Below are positions 13,186-19,713 of a DNA stretch of 20,566 bases, in pieces (the stretch's first letter is position 1; every line of letters begins with the position of its first letter). The notes under the pieces were generated by a model. It saw only the letters and a list, made by a program, of their open reading frames with translations, was not told the origin of the DNA and did not search any database. The translations under genes were made by a program, and so were the position numbers. This DNA is from a virus. The stretch lies in IMG/VR virus record IMGVR_UViG_3300020573_000306, positions 1 through 20,566 of that record; one strand, 5' to 3'.

Positions 13186-15194
13186 GTGATAAACCTACTA
13201 TTAACGTAACTATACATGACGAAGTAAAATGCCAATTTATCGGTATTGATAAAACCACAATTGATTACTTATATAATAAATTTAGCTTATTTGTAGAAAA
13301 TTATAAATTTAACCCTAGATTTCAATTAGGTGTTTGGGATGGTAAAAAGCAATTTTTTACTAAACAAGGACAAACCTTTGTTTACCTTATGCCTGAAATT
13401 ATTTCAATTTTAAAATCTAGAAATTATAATATTGAAATAATTGATAATAGAAGTCTACCTTTTTACGACGTCAGTGATCCGATAGAAAAAGATTACTTTA
13501 GTCATATCATCAATAAAAAAACAAAAAAACCTTACATGTTAACGGATCACCAGCATGAAGCTATTAATAAGATGTTACCGATTGGTAGCGGTATAGCTTT
13601 AGCTGGAACCGGCTTCGGTAAAGCACAACCTCTATATTGTAAAATATTAACGCCTACTGGTTGGACTACTATGGGTGATATCAAATCAGGAGATTTGGTA
13701 TTTACGCCTAAAAATACGGTTGCTAGGGTGGTTAATACGTACGATCAAGGTATTACTGACGTTTATAAAATTAATTTAGATGATGGTGGTGTAACTTACT
13801 CGCATATAGATCATTTATGGAAAATTTATAATCAAAGATGGTTATATAGTGGAGAAGAACCTTTTAGTGTAATTTCTACTAACGAGATTATGGATATATT
13901 GAATAATACATCAAAAGATGTTTATTTGCCGGTTATTCCAATACCAATTAATTTTAAAAAATATGATTATCATATCGATCCGTATATCACCGGTTGTATA
14001 TTACCGTTCGTTGAAATCGAAAATGATCAATTAATCATTAAAGAGCGCAAAGCTAGTACCCATACCCACAGCGAAATAAAAATATCTAATCTTATAGATA
14101 CATTTAAACAATACGGAATTATTATCAAATATTATGATAAAATCGGTAGATTAGAAGCGGAAAATAATTCCGGTCAGTTTATTATTGAGGCTGCTAAATC
14201 TACCATTATAAATCAAATGGAAATACCGACCACTTACGTATTTTGTGATAGTAATGATAGATTGCGTTTTTTGCAAGGTGCTTGTGATGTAGGCGGAACA
14301 TTATCGAAAAATGGACAAATAAGTTTATCAATCCCAAATACTAGAATTAAAAATCAAATTAGAGAAATGATTTTACTTCAAGGTGGGTGCCTTGATCCGT
14401 TAAATAATAGATCTAGTTACAACAAACGATTAAACTCGACAATTTATTTTACTCATCATTATCCAGATGCGTTTTTTACTGAGTTAAGTAAGAAAAAACA
14501 TTATATTTTACATAAAACGGATAATAGATCGAAATTATCTAAGAATAGAAAAATTGTTAGTATTGAACATATCGGACAGGAACCGACTAGATGCATATAC
14601 ATAGATGACGCAGATCATCTATATATTACGGATGATTGTATTATTACACACAATACCATTTTAAATGCTACTATGTGTGATGTTTATGCAAAGAAAGGAT
14701 GCAAAACTTTAACTATAGTACCGGCTACAACATTAATTAATCAAACTATTGCTCAATTTAAAGATTTAGGATTATCTGTTGGTCATTATAATTCCGAAAA
14801 TCAAGATTTAGAACCAGATCATATAATTATGACATGGCAAACATTAAAGAATTATCCGCATTTGATCAAATTATTTCAGATGGTGGTAGTTGATGAATGT
14901 ATTGCTGGATCTTCTAGTATTTTATTGGCTAATGGTTATACTAAATTAATTCAAGATATTGCAGTTAATGACATTATTATGTCATTTGACGAGGAAGCCG
15001 GATATTTCGTAAGTGATCGAGTTAGTAAAGTACATAAAAATTTATTAAAATCATCTGATGAATTGATGTACGAATTGGAATTCGATAATGGGAACATTTT
15101 ACAAGTAACTGGAAATCATTTAATTTTAACAGAAGGGGGTTATAAACGAGCAGATCAATTAACGGAGGAAGATGAAATAATTAACAGTGGGTGA
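13182..15194 (+). CDS. uvsW: UvsW helicase N-terminal half, with cis intein and terminal N-intein half
   Basis: UvsW is a superfamily 2 helicase that unwinds and remodels recombination intermediates, stalled forks and R-loops. This 670-residue precursor has: helicase N-domain (1-147) ending in GTGFGK of motif I; a 344-residue cis intein; 81 helicase residues (TILNATMCDVYAKKGCKTLT, motif Ia, to VVVDE of motif II); then 98 residues of an N-intein ending in TGA TAG. The rest of the helicase lies 1.2 kb downstream. I chose GTG 13182, which overlaps the uvsY stop (GTGA) and has GGAT 6 bases upstream; TTG 13170 is the alternative. Without trans-splicing this polypeptide lacks motifs III-VI and cannot be a helicase. 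Confidence 0.95.
   Translation: MSDKPTINVTIHDEVKCQFIGIDKTTIDYLYNKFSLFVENYKFNPRFQLGVWDGKKQFFTKQGQTFVYLMPEIISILKSRNYNIEIIDNRSLPFYDVSDPIEKDYFSHIINKKTKKPYMLTDHQHEAINKMLPIGSGIALAGTGFGKAQPLYCKILTPTGWTTMGDIKSGDLVFTPKNTVARVVNTYDQGITDVYKINLDDGGVTYSHIDHLWKIYNQRWLYSGEEPFSVISTNEIMDILNNTSKDVYLPVIPIPINFKKYDYHIDPYITGCILPFVEIENDQLIIKERKASTHTHSEIKISNLIDTFKQYGIIIKYYDKIGRLEAENNSGQFIIEAAKSTIINQMEIPTTYVFCDSNDRLRFLQGACDVGGTLSKNGQISLSIPNTRIKNQIREMILLQGGCLDPLNNRSSYNKRLNSTIYFTHHYPDAFFTELSKKKHYILHKTDNRSKLSKNRKIVSIEHIGQEPTRCIYIDDADHLYITDDCIITHNTILNATMCDVYAKKGCKTLTIVPATTLINQTIAQFKDLGLSVGHYNSENQDLEPDHIIMTWQTLKNYPHLIKLFQMVVVDECIAGSSSILLANGYTKLIQDIAVNDIIMSFDEEAGYFVSDRVSKVHKNLLKSSDELMYELEFDNGNILQVTGNHLILTEGGYKRADQLTEEDEIINSG
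13623..14654 (+). other. UvsW cis intein in ATPase motif I (344 residues)
   Basis: The intein begins at Ala (AQPLYCKILTPTGWTTMGDI, the AQPL type that uses Ala as residue 1) directly after GTGFGK. It ends with block F/G (CIYIDDADHLYITDDCIITHN), whose terminal His-Asn precedes Thr as the +1 residue. Removal restores GTGFGK-T, an intact Walker A. Block B contains THSHID-type residues (VTYSHIDHLW). The middle has one recognisable LAGLIDADG-like motif (FLQGACDVGGTL), in which the second, metal-binding Asp is replaced by Gly, and the other copy (YITGCILPFVEIEN) is badly degraded. The homing endonuclease is therefore probably dead while splicing residues remain. Confidence 0.92.
14898..15191 (+). 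other. Split intein N-terminal half (98 residues) in UvsW motif II
   Basis: Immediately after VVVDE, Cys1 begins a 98-residue N-intein: block A (CIAGSSSILLANGYTKLIQD), then ELEFDNGNILQVTGNHLIL with TGNH as the TxxH block B motif, then ADQLTEEDEI and stop codons TGA TAG. Length and end point match natural split N-inteins such as cyanobacterial DnaE (about 100 residues). The matching C-half starts at 16411. Confidence 0.93.
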
Positions 15195-15234
15195 TAGAAC
15201 CGCATTTATTTACAAATTTTTTTAGGTCATAGAT

Positions 15235-15474
15235 ATGCAACATCATTTTAGTATTGAAAAGTATTACAAAGGATTAGAAGACGGATACGTAGAAAAGTCA
15301 AAAATATCACAGCGAGTAAATTCGCCCCGATGTTGCGATCCATTATTAATTCCGTTTATCTATAATGACCGAGGAGAAAAACAGTTTATAAGTGACGGTG
15401 ATAGAATTGCAATAATAGATGGAGTTAAGATAATTAAATCTAGTATTGTCAGGAAATTTAAAAAATACATATAG
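15235..15474 (+). CDS. Unknown protein inside the split uvsW gene (79 residues)
   Basis: This is the first of three genes lying between the two helicase halves. The 79 residues are basic and soluble, with a Cys-Cys pair (NSPRCCDPLLIPFIYND) and a beta-like segment (GDRIAIIDGVKIIKSSIVRK). I cannot assign a family. ATG 15235 has an AGG Shine-Dalgarno about 8 bases upstream. It starts 40 bases after the N-intein stop and ends 10 bases before the next gene. It shows no HNH, GIY-YIG, LAGLIDADG or Vsr-like motif, so it does not look like a homing endonuclease. Confidence 0.75.
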   Translation: MQHHFSIEKYYKGLEDGYVEKSKISQRVNSPRCCDPLLIPFIYNDRGEKQFISDGDRIAIIDGVKIIKSSIVRKFKKYI

Positions 15475-15484
15475 AGGCACTAAA

Positions 15485-16060
15485 ATGAGTAACGAAAATG
15501 AAGTAACCATTAATAATGGAAATAATGGTAACAATAACGGAAATAATGGGAATTCTAATAACGGAAATAATGGGAATTCTAATAATGGAAATAACGGAAA
15601 TTCTAACAATAACGGTAATCACGATAATGGCCATTCTGGCAATAACGACAATTCCGGGAATGGCGACAATTCGCATGATAACAATAACAACGATAATTAT
15701 ATTAATCCTGATGTTGATAGCGATATCCATGAGTTAGATGATATTGGTGATTCGGATAATATCGACGTAGAAGATCACGACGGTGATAATCCAATCAAAC
15801 GAATATCATTATATGATTACGATGAAGTTTATTATTCGTTTGATTTATCTAGAATAAGTTCTATAGTTATCCACAATAGCAAAACATTTGCTCAAACTGT
15901 TAGCTTAAGATTAGAGATAGATAGTACTAAAATTTATAAATTTTATACTAATCATAGAAATACAAAAAATGTTAAAATCGAAAGTTCATTTATTGAACAA
16001 GATACTTTTAGACAATTAGTTATAGACTTAGGTTTATACGATTATAGATTTCCATTTTAA
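15485..16060 (+). CDS. Asn/Gly-repeat protein inside the split uvsW gene (191 residues)
   Basis: This is the second cargo gene. ATG 15485 is chosen over an earlier in-frame start at 15446 because GAGG lies 7 bases upstream and the earlier start has no such signal. Residues 9-70 are an Asn/Gly low-complexity tract with repeats of the type NNGNNGNS, followed by an Asp-rich stretch and then an ordered C-terminal domain of about 90 residues (RISLYDYDEVYYSFDLSRIS to LGLYDYRFPF), which may be beta-rich. The family is unknown. The Asn/Gly tract suggests a flexible tether or a self-associating segment; that is speculation. It is tightly packed with its neighbours, 16 bases before the next gene. Confidence 0.78.
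   Translation: MSNENEVTINNGNNGNNNGNNGNSNNGNNGNSNNGNNGNSNNNGNHDNGHSGNNDNSGNGDNSHDNNNNDNYINPDVDSDIHELDDIGDSDNIDVEDHDGDNPIKRISLYDYDEVYYSFDLSRISSIVIHNSKTFAQTVSLRLEIDSTKIYKFYTNHRNTKNVKIESSFIEQDTFRQLVIDLGLYDYRFPF
15533..15604 (+). repeat. Three tandem 24-bp repeats coding NNGNNGNS
   Basis: Units at 15533-15556 and 15557-15580 are identical; unit 15581-15604 has a few third-position changes. Partial copies flank them. Each of the two identical units contains GAATTC. Such an array can gain or lose units by slippage without changing frame. Confidence 0.9.
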
Positions 16061-16076
16061 ATGATGAGGAGATGAT

Positions 16077-16409
16077 ATGGAAAATAACGATTTTATTAAC
16101 GTAGAGCTTTTTATACGTGGTCCGGATTTCCATATCATCGAACCTATAGCCGATAAGTGGGCTGATGAGTTTGATTGCTATAGCATTATTAACTGCGGTT
16201 ATCATTCGGCTTATATTTTTGAGGATTTTAATGTAATATATAAACTGAAACATTATAAAAATACTTATCTGCCAATATTAGCTGAAAATTTACCAGAAAA
16301 TGCTTACGTTTTAAATATAACGGATTGGAATGGTAATATTATATATACCGCCGGCAAATATAATATAGATAGAGATAATTCAAAAATAGTCCATCATAGA
16401 TATAATTAA
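16077..16409 (+). CDS. Unknown protein inside the split uvsW gene (110 residues)
   Basis: This is the third cargo gene, with a strong Shine-Dalgarno (GAGGAG, about 8 bases before ATG 16077). The 110-residue soluble protein (MENNDFINVELFIRG, IADKWADEFDCYSIINCGYH, VLNITDWNGNIIYTAGKYN) has an alternating beta/alpha pattern but no family I can name and no endonuclease motif. Its TAA is followed after one base by the ATG of the C-intein/UvsW-C gene, so ribosomes finishing here can reinitiate there. That coupling would tie helicase C-half synthesis to this cargo gene. Confidence 0.78.
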   Translation: MENNDFINVELFIRGPDFHIIEPIADKWADEFDCYSIINCGYHSAYIFEDFNVIYKLKHYKNTYLPILAENLPENAYVLNITDWNGNIIYTAGKYNIDRDNSKIVHHRYN

Positions 16410-16410
16410 A

Positions 16411-16515
16411 ATGAAATTAATTAAAAGAACATTAATAGAAAAACCAGAATATGTTTATAATTTAGAAGTAGAAAAAAATCATAATTACGTCGCAAATGGC
16501 GTTGTAGTTTCAAAT
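16411..16515 (+). other. Split intein C-terminal half (35 residues)
   Basis: The 35 residues hold blocks F and G: EYVYNLEVEKNHNYVANGVV ending SN, with Cys as +1 residue. The ending Ser-Asn/Cys and the length match cyanobacterial DnaE C-inteins (35-36 residues ending in SN). Together with 14898-15191 it contains every splicing block once (A and B in the N-half, F and G in the C-half). Confidence 0.93.
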
Positions 16516-17325
16516 TGTCACGGATCAAAAGCAAAAACACTATATGAATTATTAACGGATTATGGTCAACATATAGTCCATAGATATGGATTAACCGGGA
16601 CGTTACCGAAAGATCCAGTTAATAAATTACAAGTTCATATTGCGTTAGGTCATGTAAATTGTTCGTATTCAGCAAAAGATTTAATTGAATCTGGTTGGCT
16701 AGCTCAGCCTAATATTACCGTCGTTCAATTAGATGATATTCAATGCCTTCGAGATGGGGGCGTTAAAAAACCGCACGATTTAATGTACGAAGAAGAAGAA
16801 CATTTTATCAAATCAAATACTCAACGATTACAATGGTTAGCTGATCGTATAGTAGCCGATTCTAAAAAATCAAAAGTAGGTAATACTTTAGTTTTAATCA
16901 ATAATATTAAATTCGGTAAAGAATTGGGTGCATTGATTCCAAATTCACATGTTTTAAATGGTTCGAATAAAGATTCAGCTAGAAAAGCAGTTTATGATTT
17001 ATTCGAAACTAATGATGATGTTATTGCGATCTGTACTAAAGGTATAGCCGGCGTTGGATTGAGCGTCGATCGTATTTTTAATTTGGTGTTTATTGATGCT
17101 GGCAAATCATTTATAGCGACTATTCAGCAAATAGGTAGGGGTCTACGAAAAGGTAGAGATAAAGATTCGGTTAATATTTCCGATATCTGTAGTAATATGA
17201 CGTCAGCTGATGCCCGAATGAAAAAACGAATTGCTTATTATAAAGAAGCCGGGTATCCATTTAAATTAACTCAAGCGCAATATCATAAAAATACTGAAGT
17301 TGACGATATCTTCAATATTGATTGA
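16411..17325 (+). CDS. uvsW: C-intein half fused to UvsW helicase C-terminal half
   Basis: The protein starts with a 35-residue C-intein and continues with 269 helicase residues. CHGSKA completes motif II (DE-CH). Motif III is GLTGTLPKDPV. The second RecA domain follows with LVLINNIKFGKELG, CTKGIAGVGLSVD (motif V region) and QQIGRGLRKGRDKDS (motif VI). Trans-spliced to the upstream half and freed of the cis intein, the product is 147 + 81 + 269 = 497 residues, essentially the size of T4 UvsW. ATG 16411 is one base after the previous stop, with no separate Shine-Dalgarno. The TTGATT of the ligase promoter overlaps its stop codon. Confidence 0.95.
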   Translation: MKLIKRTLIEKPEYVYNLEVEKNHNYVANGVVVSNCHGSKAKTLYELLTDYGQHIVHRYGLTGTLPKDPVNKLQVHIALGHVNCSYSAKDLIESGWLAQPNITVVQLDDIQCLRDGGVKKPHDLMYEEEEHFIKSNTQRLQWLADRIVADSKKSKVGNTLVLINNIKFGKELGALIPNSHVLNGSNKDSARKAVYDLFETNDDVIAICTKGIAGVGLSVDRIFNLVFIDAGKSFIATIQQIGRGLRKGRDKDSVNISDICSNMTSADARMKKRIAYYKEAGYPFKLTQAQYHKNTEVDDIFNID

Positions 17326-17350
17326 TTTTTTCATACTATTATACTATAAT
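17322..17350 (+). promoter_or_regulatory. Sigma70-type promoter for DNA ligase
   Basis: TTGATT (17322-17327), a 17-bp spacer and TATAAT (17345-17350) begin at the uvsW stop codon. The predicted leader to ATG 17385 is about 28 bases. Confidence 0.75.
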
Positions 17351-17384
17351 TTAACTTTACATTTAATGAATGGGATCTTTTTAT

Positions 17385-18743
17385 ATGTCTATATATAATA
17401 TTTTGCAAGAATTATCGGAAACTACAAAATCAACAATTAAAATTAATATTTTAAAAGAACATATCGATAATGAATTATTAAAACGAGTATTCGTAGCTGC
17501 ATTATCACCGATCAATATTTATTATATTAAAAAAATTCCAGACTATACTCCATCAGAAAATCCAACATTAACTTTAGATGATGCTTTAAGTAAATTAGTC
17601 GATTTTTCATCAAGAAAATATACCGGTAATGCAGCTATTCAACATTTAACTAATATCTTAAATGCATTATCCGAATCTGATGCTGATATTATTTCAAGAA
17701 TTATTCAAGGTAATTTAAAATGTGGGGTTAATGAAAGCACCATTAATAAAGTATTTAAAGATTTAATTCCAGAATATCCGTATCAGCGATGCTCTCAACT
17801 CAAATCAGCTAAAGCCGCAAAATACCCTTGGGATAAAGGAGTTTACTCTCAATTAAAAGCTGATGGATTATATGCTAATTTAAATTATTCAAATGTGGGT
17901 GAAATTCGTATTTTAACTCGTGCCGGGCGCGAATTTGAATCTCATGATCAATTTGCTAATATTATTGATTACGTAAAAAATAATTTTTATAAAAATACTC
18001 AAACGCACGGTGAGTTTTTAGTCGAAAAAGATGGTAAAATTTTACCTAGAGAAATTGGTAATGGTATATTAAATAAAGTTTCTAAAGGTGGAAAATTTGA
18101 AGAAAATGAAAAACCAATTTATATGGTTTGGGATCAGATTCCATTAGATAATGCAGTACCGAAAGGTCGTTATGAAAAAACCTATGATTTTCGGTATAGT
18201 GAATTAATTTCTCAAATTAAAACGAGTAAAGCAGATATTCAATTAATTAAATCTAAATTAGTTTATAGTCTAGAAGAAGCATTAGCTGATTTTCAATATT
18301 GGTTATCTTTAGGTTACGAAGGTAGTGTTATTAAAAATCCGGATGGTTTTTGGCGCGATGGTACTAGTACCGATCAAATTAAATTAAAATTAATTGTTGA
18401 AGTTGATTTAGAAATTGTTGGTTATACTACTGGTACTGGTAAAAATAAAGAAATGTTTGGTTCTATTATGACTAAAACGTCGGATGATTTATTAGAAGTA
18501 AATATTCCCGGTATTAAAGATGCTATGCGTAAATATATTCATGAACATGCCGATGAATTAATTGGGACTATCGTAGTCGTTAAATTTAATAATATCTTAC
18601 CACCCACCGATAATAATACTAAATACTCATTATTCCTACCTCGATTCGTCGAGTTAAGATCCGATAAATTAATTGCCGATTCATTAGAACAAGTTATCGA
18701 TCAATATGATAGTGCTATTAATAGTATGAAATATTTAGATTGA
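17385..18743 (+). CDS. 30: ATP-dependent DNA ligase, T4 gp30 type
   Basis: The enzyme seals nicks during replication and repair. From ATG 17385 it has 452 residues and follows T4 gp30 closely: MSIYNILQEL (T4 begins MILKILNEI), NELLKRV, the helix motif KYTGNAAIQHL, the adenylation motif I KADG with Lys158 as the AMP acceptor, motif III HGEFLV, motif IV EGSVIKNPDG, motif V IKLKLI, and the OB-fold region ending FLPRFVELRSDK. The upstream in-frame ATG 17370 would add only MGSFY; 17385 is preferred for its GGGAT Shine-Dalgarno and agreement with the T4 N-terminus. It has its own promoter, and the next gene's promoter overlaps its stop. Confidence 0.96.
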   Translation: MSIYNILQELSETTKSTIKINILKEHIDNELLKRVFVAALSPINIYYIKKIPDYTPSENPTLTLDDALSKLVDFSSRKYTGNAAIQHLTNILNALSESDADIISRIIQGNLKCGVNESTINKVFKDLIPEYPYQRCSQLKSAKAAKYPWDKGVYSQLKADGLYANLNYSNVGEIRILTRAGREFESHDQFANIIDYVKNNFYKNTQTHGEFLVEKDGKILPREIGNGILNKVSKGGKFEENEKPIYMVWDQIPLDNAVPKGRYEKTYDFRYSELISQIKTSKADIQLIKSKLVYSLEEALADFQYWLSLGYEGSVIKNPDGFWRDGTSTDQIKLKLIVEVDLEIVGYTTGTGKNKEMFGSIMTKTSDDLLEVNIPGIKDAMRKYIHEHADELIGTIVVVKFNNILPPTDNNTKYSLFLPRFVELRSDKLIADSLEQVIDQYDSAINSMKYLD

Positions 18744-18768
18744 CAAAGTATTATTTTTAATATATAAT
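18740..18768 (+). promoter_or_regulatory. Consensus sigma70 promoter for the 18798 operon
   Basis: TTGACA (18740-18745), a 17-bp spacer and TATAAT (18763-18768) form a perfect sigma70 consensus, overlapping the ligase stop codon. It is the strongest-looking promoter in the window and drives the block of small genes to the right edge. Confidence 0.85.
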
Positions 18769-18799
18769 CGGTAATATTTAACTACTAGGGATTACCGAT
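18767..18799 (+). promoter_or_regulatory. 9-bp inverted repeat flanking leader and start codon (possible operator)
   Basis: ATCGGTAAT (18767-18775) and its exact complement ATTACCGAT (18791-18799) are separated by 15 bases. The left arm overlaps the end of the -10 box and the expected RNA start, and the right arm overlaps the first two bases of the start codon. The Shine-Dalgarno (AGGG) sits between them. It could be a repressor operator on DNA. Confidence 0.5.
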
Positions 18800-19289
18800 G
18801 ATTTTGCAAAATGAAGAAGGTAAGCCATTCGTTATTGACGATATTAAAACTACGCCAGCTTATAACTATGTTTGGTGTTTAGATTTAAAAGAACAAGATT
18901 ATATTTTATCCAATATTAAAATATTGGAAGAAAATACTTGTAGTACGATAACTTTAATGGTCAATGGAACTACATTTAAAATGCCTGCGTATTGGTATAT
19001 TTTAGTATGCGATCCCGAAACGACGCAATTAGATGCGGTTCAAGCTTCAACATTATCGAATAATATATTTTACGCTTTGGTTTATGGTGCATCGACTAAT
19101 CAGCCAAGTTTCCTACCTATTCATGTTTTAAATTGGGAAGCCGAAGAAGTAAATGTTTATCCATCGACTACTAGAAATCTAATGTTATGTCATGATGTCG
19201 GCGATGGGAAATGGGTATCGATTTCTTTCTCCGATACGTATAATAGATTTCTTAAAGATACTACTGCTAATAATTTGGTGAATTACTAA
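18798..19289 (+). CDS. Protein of unknown function (163 residues)
   Basis: The family is unknown to me. The 163-residue soluble protein (MILQNEEGKPFVIDDIKTTP, YNYVWCLDLKEQDYIL, FKMPAYWYILVCDPETTQLD, FLPIHVLNWEAEEVNVYPST, HDVGDGKWVSISF) looks beta-rich with several aromatic residues. ATG 18798 has GGGAT 5 bases upstream and sits under a consensus promoter with an inverted repeat around its leader. Such control suggests the gene or those downstream are made strongly and early. Its stop overlaps the ATG of a 26-residue ORF. Confidence 0.82.
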   Translation: MILQNEEGKPFVIDDIKTTPAYNYVWCLDLKEQDYILSNIKILEENTCSTITLMVNGTTFKMPAYWYILVCDPETTQLDAVQASTLSNNIFYALVYGASTNQPSFLPIHVLNWEAEEVNVYPSTTRNLMLCHDVGDGKWVSISFSDTYNRFLKDTTANNLVNY

Positions 19290-19369
19290 TGTGGGATATT
19301 AAAATAATGTGGGAATATATTAAAATTAAAATATTAGATATATTTGTTTATTTACTTAGGGGTAAGTAA
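19289..19369 (+). CDS. Coupled microprotein (26 residues)
   Basis: This 26-codon ORF reads MWDIKIMWEYIKIKILDIFV and ends YLLRGK, an amphipathic to hydrophobic basic helix. Its ATG overlaps the stop of the previous gene (TAATG) and its TAA overlaps the ATG of the next gene in the same way. It fills the 79-base gap exactly. That double coupling argues it is translated; a membrane-associated peptide is plausible. It could instead serve mainly to pass ribosomes downstream. Confidence 0.6.
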   Translation: MWDIKIMWEYIKIKILDIFVYLLRGK

Positions 19370-19713
19370 TGGCAGTTAAAAAGAAAAAAACTAATGAAAT
19401 TAGTGTAAGTGAATTTAAATCTTGGATTTCTGGTATTGAAGATATGCAAGAAGATGGTTGGGTTCCGAATAAAGTTCAATGGGATAAAATTAAATCTAAA
19501 ATTAATCTATTATCCGAATCAGTCGATGCAGAGCCGTCAGAAATTAACGAACCTCAAAAATATTATCAGCCTGCACCTCAAATGCCATGGCCCCAACCGC
19601 CACAATTTCAGCAACAGCCTTGGTTACCTCAAGCTCCTGGCAGTTACGGTAATCCACCCAGTTTGGATGACGATATAACATATTCTGATGGTTCAAAACC
19701 TGCATTTTTATGA
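19369..19713 (+). CDS. T4-like phage protein of unknown function with Pro/Gln-rich tail
   Basis: This 114-residue protein has a helical N-terminal half (SVSEFKSWISGIEDMQEDGW followed by VPNKVQWDKIKSKINLL) of a type I associate with small conserved T4-like phage proteins. Its disordered tail is rich in Pro, Gln and Trp (APQMPWPQPPQFQQQ, then PWLPQAPGSYG). No enzymatic motif is visible. A strong AGGGG Shine-Dalgarno precedes ATG 19369. Its TGA overlaps the next ATG (ATGA), so expression is coupled to the DnaE-like gene, and the tail could be a docking segment. Confidence 0.8.
   Translation: MAVKKKKTNEISVSEFKSWISGIEDMQEDGWVPNKVQWDKIKSKINLLSESVDAEPSEINEPQKYYQPAPQMPWPQPPQFQQQPWLPQAPGSYGNPPSLDDDITYSDGSKPAFL

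Noticed and set aside
15192-15234. The end of the first uvsW half as a sequencing frameshift or pseudogene
   Set aside because: Two consecutive stops (TGA TAG), three well-spaced genes, and a complete C-intein with its own ATG and coupling argue for a true split gene.
15346-15730. Minus- and alternate-frame ORFs with repeats such as LLEFPLFP over the Asn/Gly tract
   Set aside because: They are by-products of the 24-bp tandem repeat, which keeps all frames open; the plus-strand frame at 15485 has the Shine-Dalgarno and an ordered C-terminal domain.
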